From: Candidatus Roizmanbacteria bacterium
GTDB lineage: Bacteria; Patescibacteriota; Microgenomatia; GCA-001788215; 2-01-FULL-40-14
Assembly (NCBI GenBank): GCA_016203755.1
Contig: JACQMD010000150.1
Location: 1-5,081 of the forward strand
DNA: 5,081 bases
Direction: 5' to 3'
Shown: positions 4,887 through 5,081 of the stretch, one piece after another
Numbering within the stretch: position 1 is the first letter of the stretch
How the letters are laid out: the number at the start of each line of letters is the position of its first letter
Translations under genes and position numbers: made by a program
The notes under the pieces: model-generated
The model's database searches: none
Seen by the model: the letters and a program-made list of their open reading frames with translations, nothing else
What the model was told of the DNA's origin: nothing

Positions 4887-4904
4887 GGTGTCATACATGA
4901 CACC
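4887..4904 (+). other. Hairpin 2 / 18-bp inverted repeat in the gatC-gatA gap
   Basis: GGTGTCA (4887-4893) and TGACACC (4898-4904) form a perfect 7-bp stem around TACA, or an 18-bp DNA palindrome if the T-A pair is included. It lies 14 bp before the gatA start and has no T-tract. It could be an RNA structure affecting gatA translation, a processing site, or an operator-like palindrome. Confidence 0.6.
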
Positions 4905-4918
4905 ACTACATTTCACCT

Positions 4919-5081
4919 ATGATTACAGAAACGATTAATAAAATTAAGGAAAAGAAAATCTCTGCTGTTGAATTGACTCAAGATTATCTTTCTCGGATAA
5001 AAAGACATAATCCGACACTGAATGCATTCATTACCGTCAATGAGGACGGTGCATTAAGAAGGGCTCAAGAACTGGATAAAC
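4919..5081 (+). CDS. gatA: Asp-tRNA(Asn)/Glu-tRNA(Gln) amidotransferase subunit A (N-terminal part, runs off window)
   Basis: The first 54 codons of the amidase-signature subunit that hydrolyses glutamine in GatCAB. The N-terminus fits the family: TINKIKEKKISAVELTQDYL, then a helix, then PTLNAFITVNEDGALRRAQELD, matching the GatA pattern (keiSs-ELt, lnAFit, A--A--D). The Ser-cisSer-Lys catalytic residues lie beyond the right edge, so activity cannot be judged. ATG 4919 is the only start: an in-frame TGA lies at 4898-4900. There is no Shine-Dalgarno sequence; the bases just before the ATG (TTTCACCT) even resemble the anti-Shine-Dalgarno strand. The gene lies downstream of gatC in the same orientation, probably in one transcript. 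Confidence 0.93.
   Translation, partial: MITETINKIKEKKISAVELTQDYLSRIKRHNPTLNAFITVNEDGALRRAQELDK

Noticed and set aside
4858..4904. The gatC-gatA hairpins as intrinsic terminators
   Set aside because: Neither stem is followed by a T-run.

Overview
The window looks like a core-metabolism region of a bacterial chromosome with a Gram-positive-like wall, about 43-45% GC by eye. MurT/GatD, a 444-residue alpha-type glutamine synthetase, a short RRM protein with a Gly/Arg tail, and A+T-rich heptamer repeats inside genes together suggest a Patescibacteria/CPR-type genome (Microgenomates or a relative). Chloroflexota or another monoderm lineage is not excluded. TGA ends murT and the GAF-ANTAR gene exactly where their families should end, so the code is standard. 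This argues against Gracilibacteria and Absconditabacteria, which read UGA as glycine.

Layout: (1) 1-2463, a tight plus-strand operon: the 3' part of murT, then gatD (ATGA overlap), a GAF-ANTAR regulator (8 bp overlap) and a pterin-4a-carbinolamine dehydratase. (2) 2464-2592, a leader carrying a promoter candidate, a small hairpin with an AACGAC hexaloop, an overlapping intrinsic terminator and a perfect Shine-Dalgarno sequence, all ahead of glnA. (3) 2593-3927, glnA, ending at a bidirectional terminator shared with a convergent RRM gene at 3978-4307 (minus). (4) 4308-4544, a divergent promoter region. (5) 4545-5081, gatC and the start of gatA, separated by two tandem hairpins.

The common theme is glutamine. 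GlnA makes it. GatD hydrolyses it to feed ammonia to MurT for amidating lipid II. GatCAB hydrolyses it to amidate misacylated Glu-tRNA(Gln) or Asp-tRNA(Asn). In the middle sits an ANTAR protein, a class that acts by RNA-based antitermination. The glnA leader has the logic such a protein needs: the 3' arm of the A1/G4 hexaloop hairpin is the 5' arm of the terminator, so the two folds exclude each other. The most interesting hypothesis here is that the GAF-ANTAR protein controls glnA by attenuation.

The second striking feature is three unrelated-looking but all 7-bp-period repeat tracts, each five units (35 bp), lying in frame in murT, at the very start of gatD, and inside gatD.
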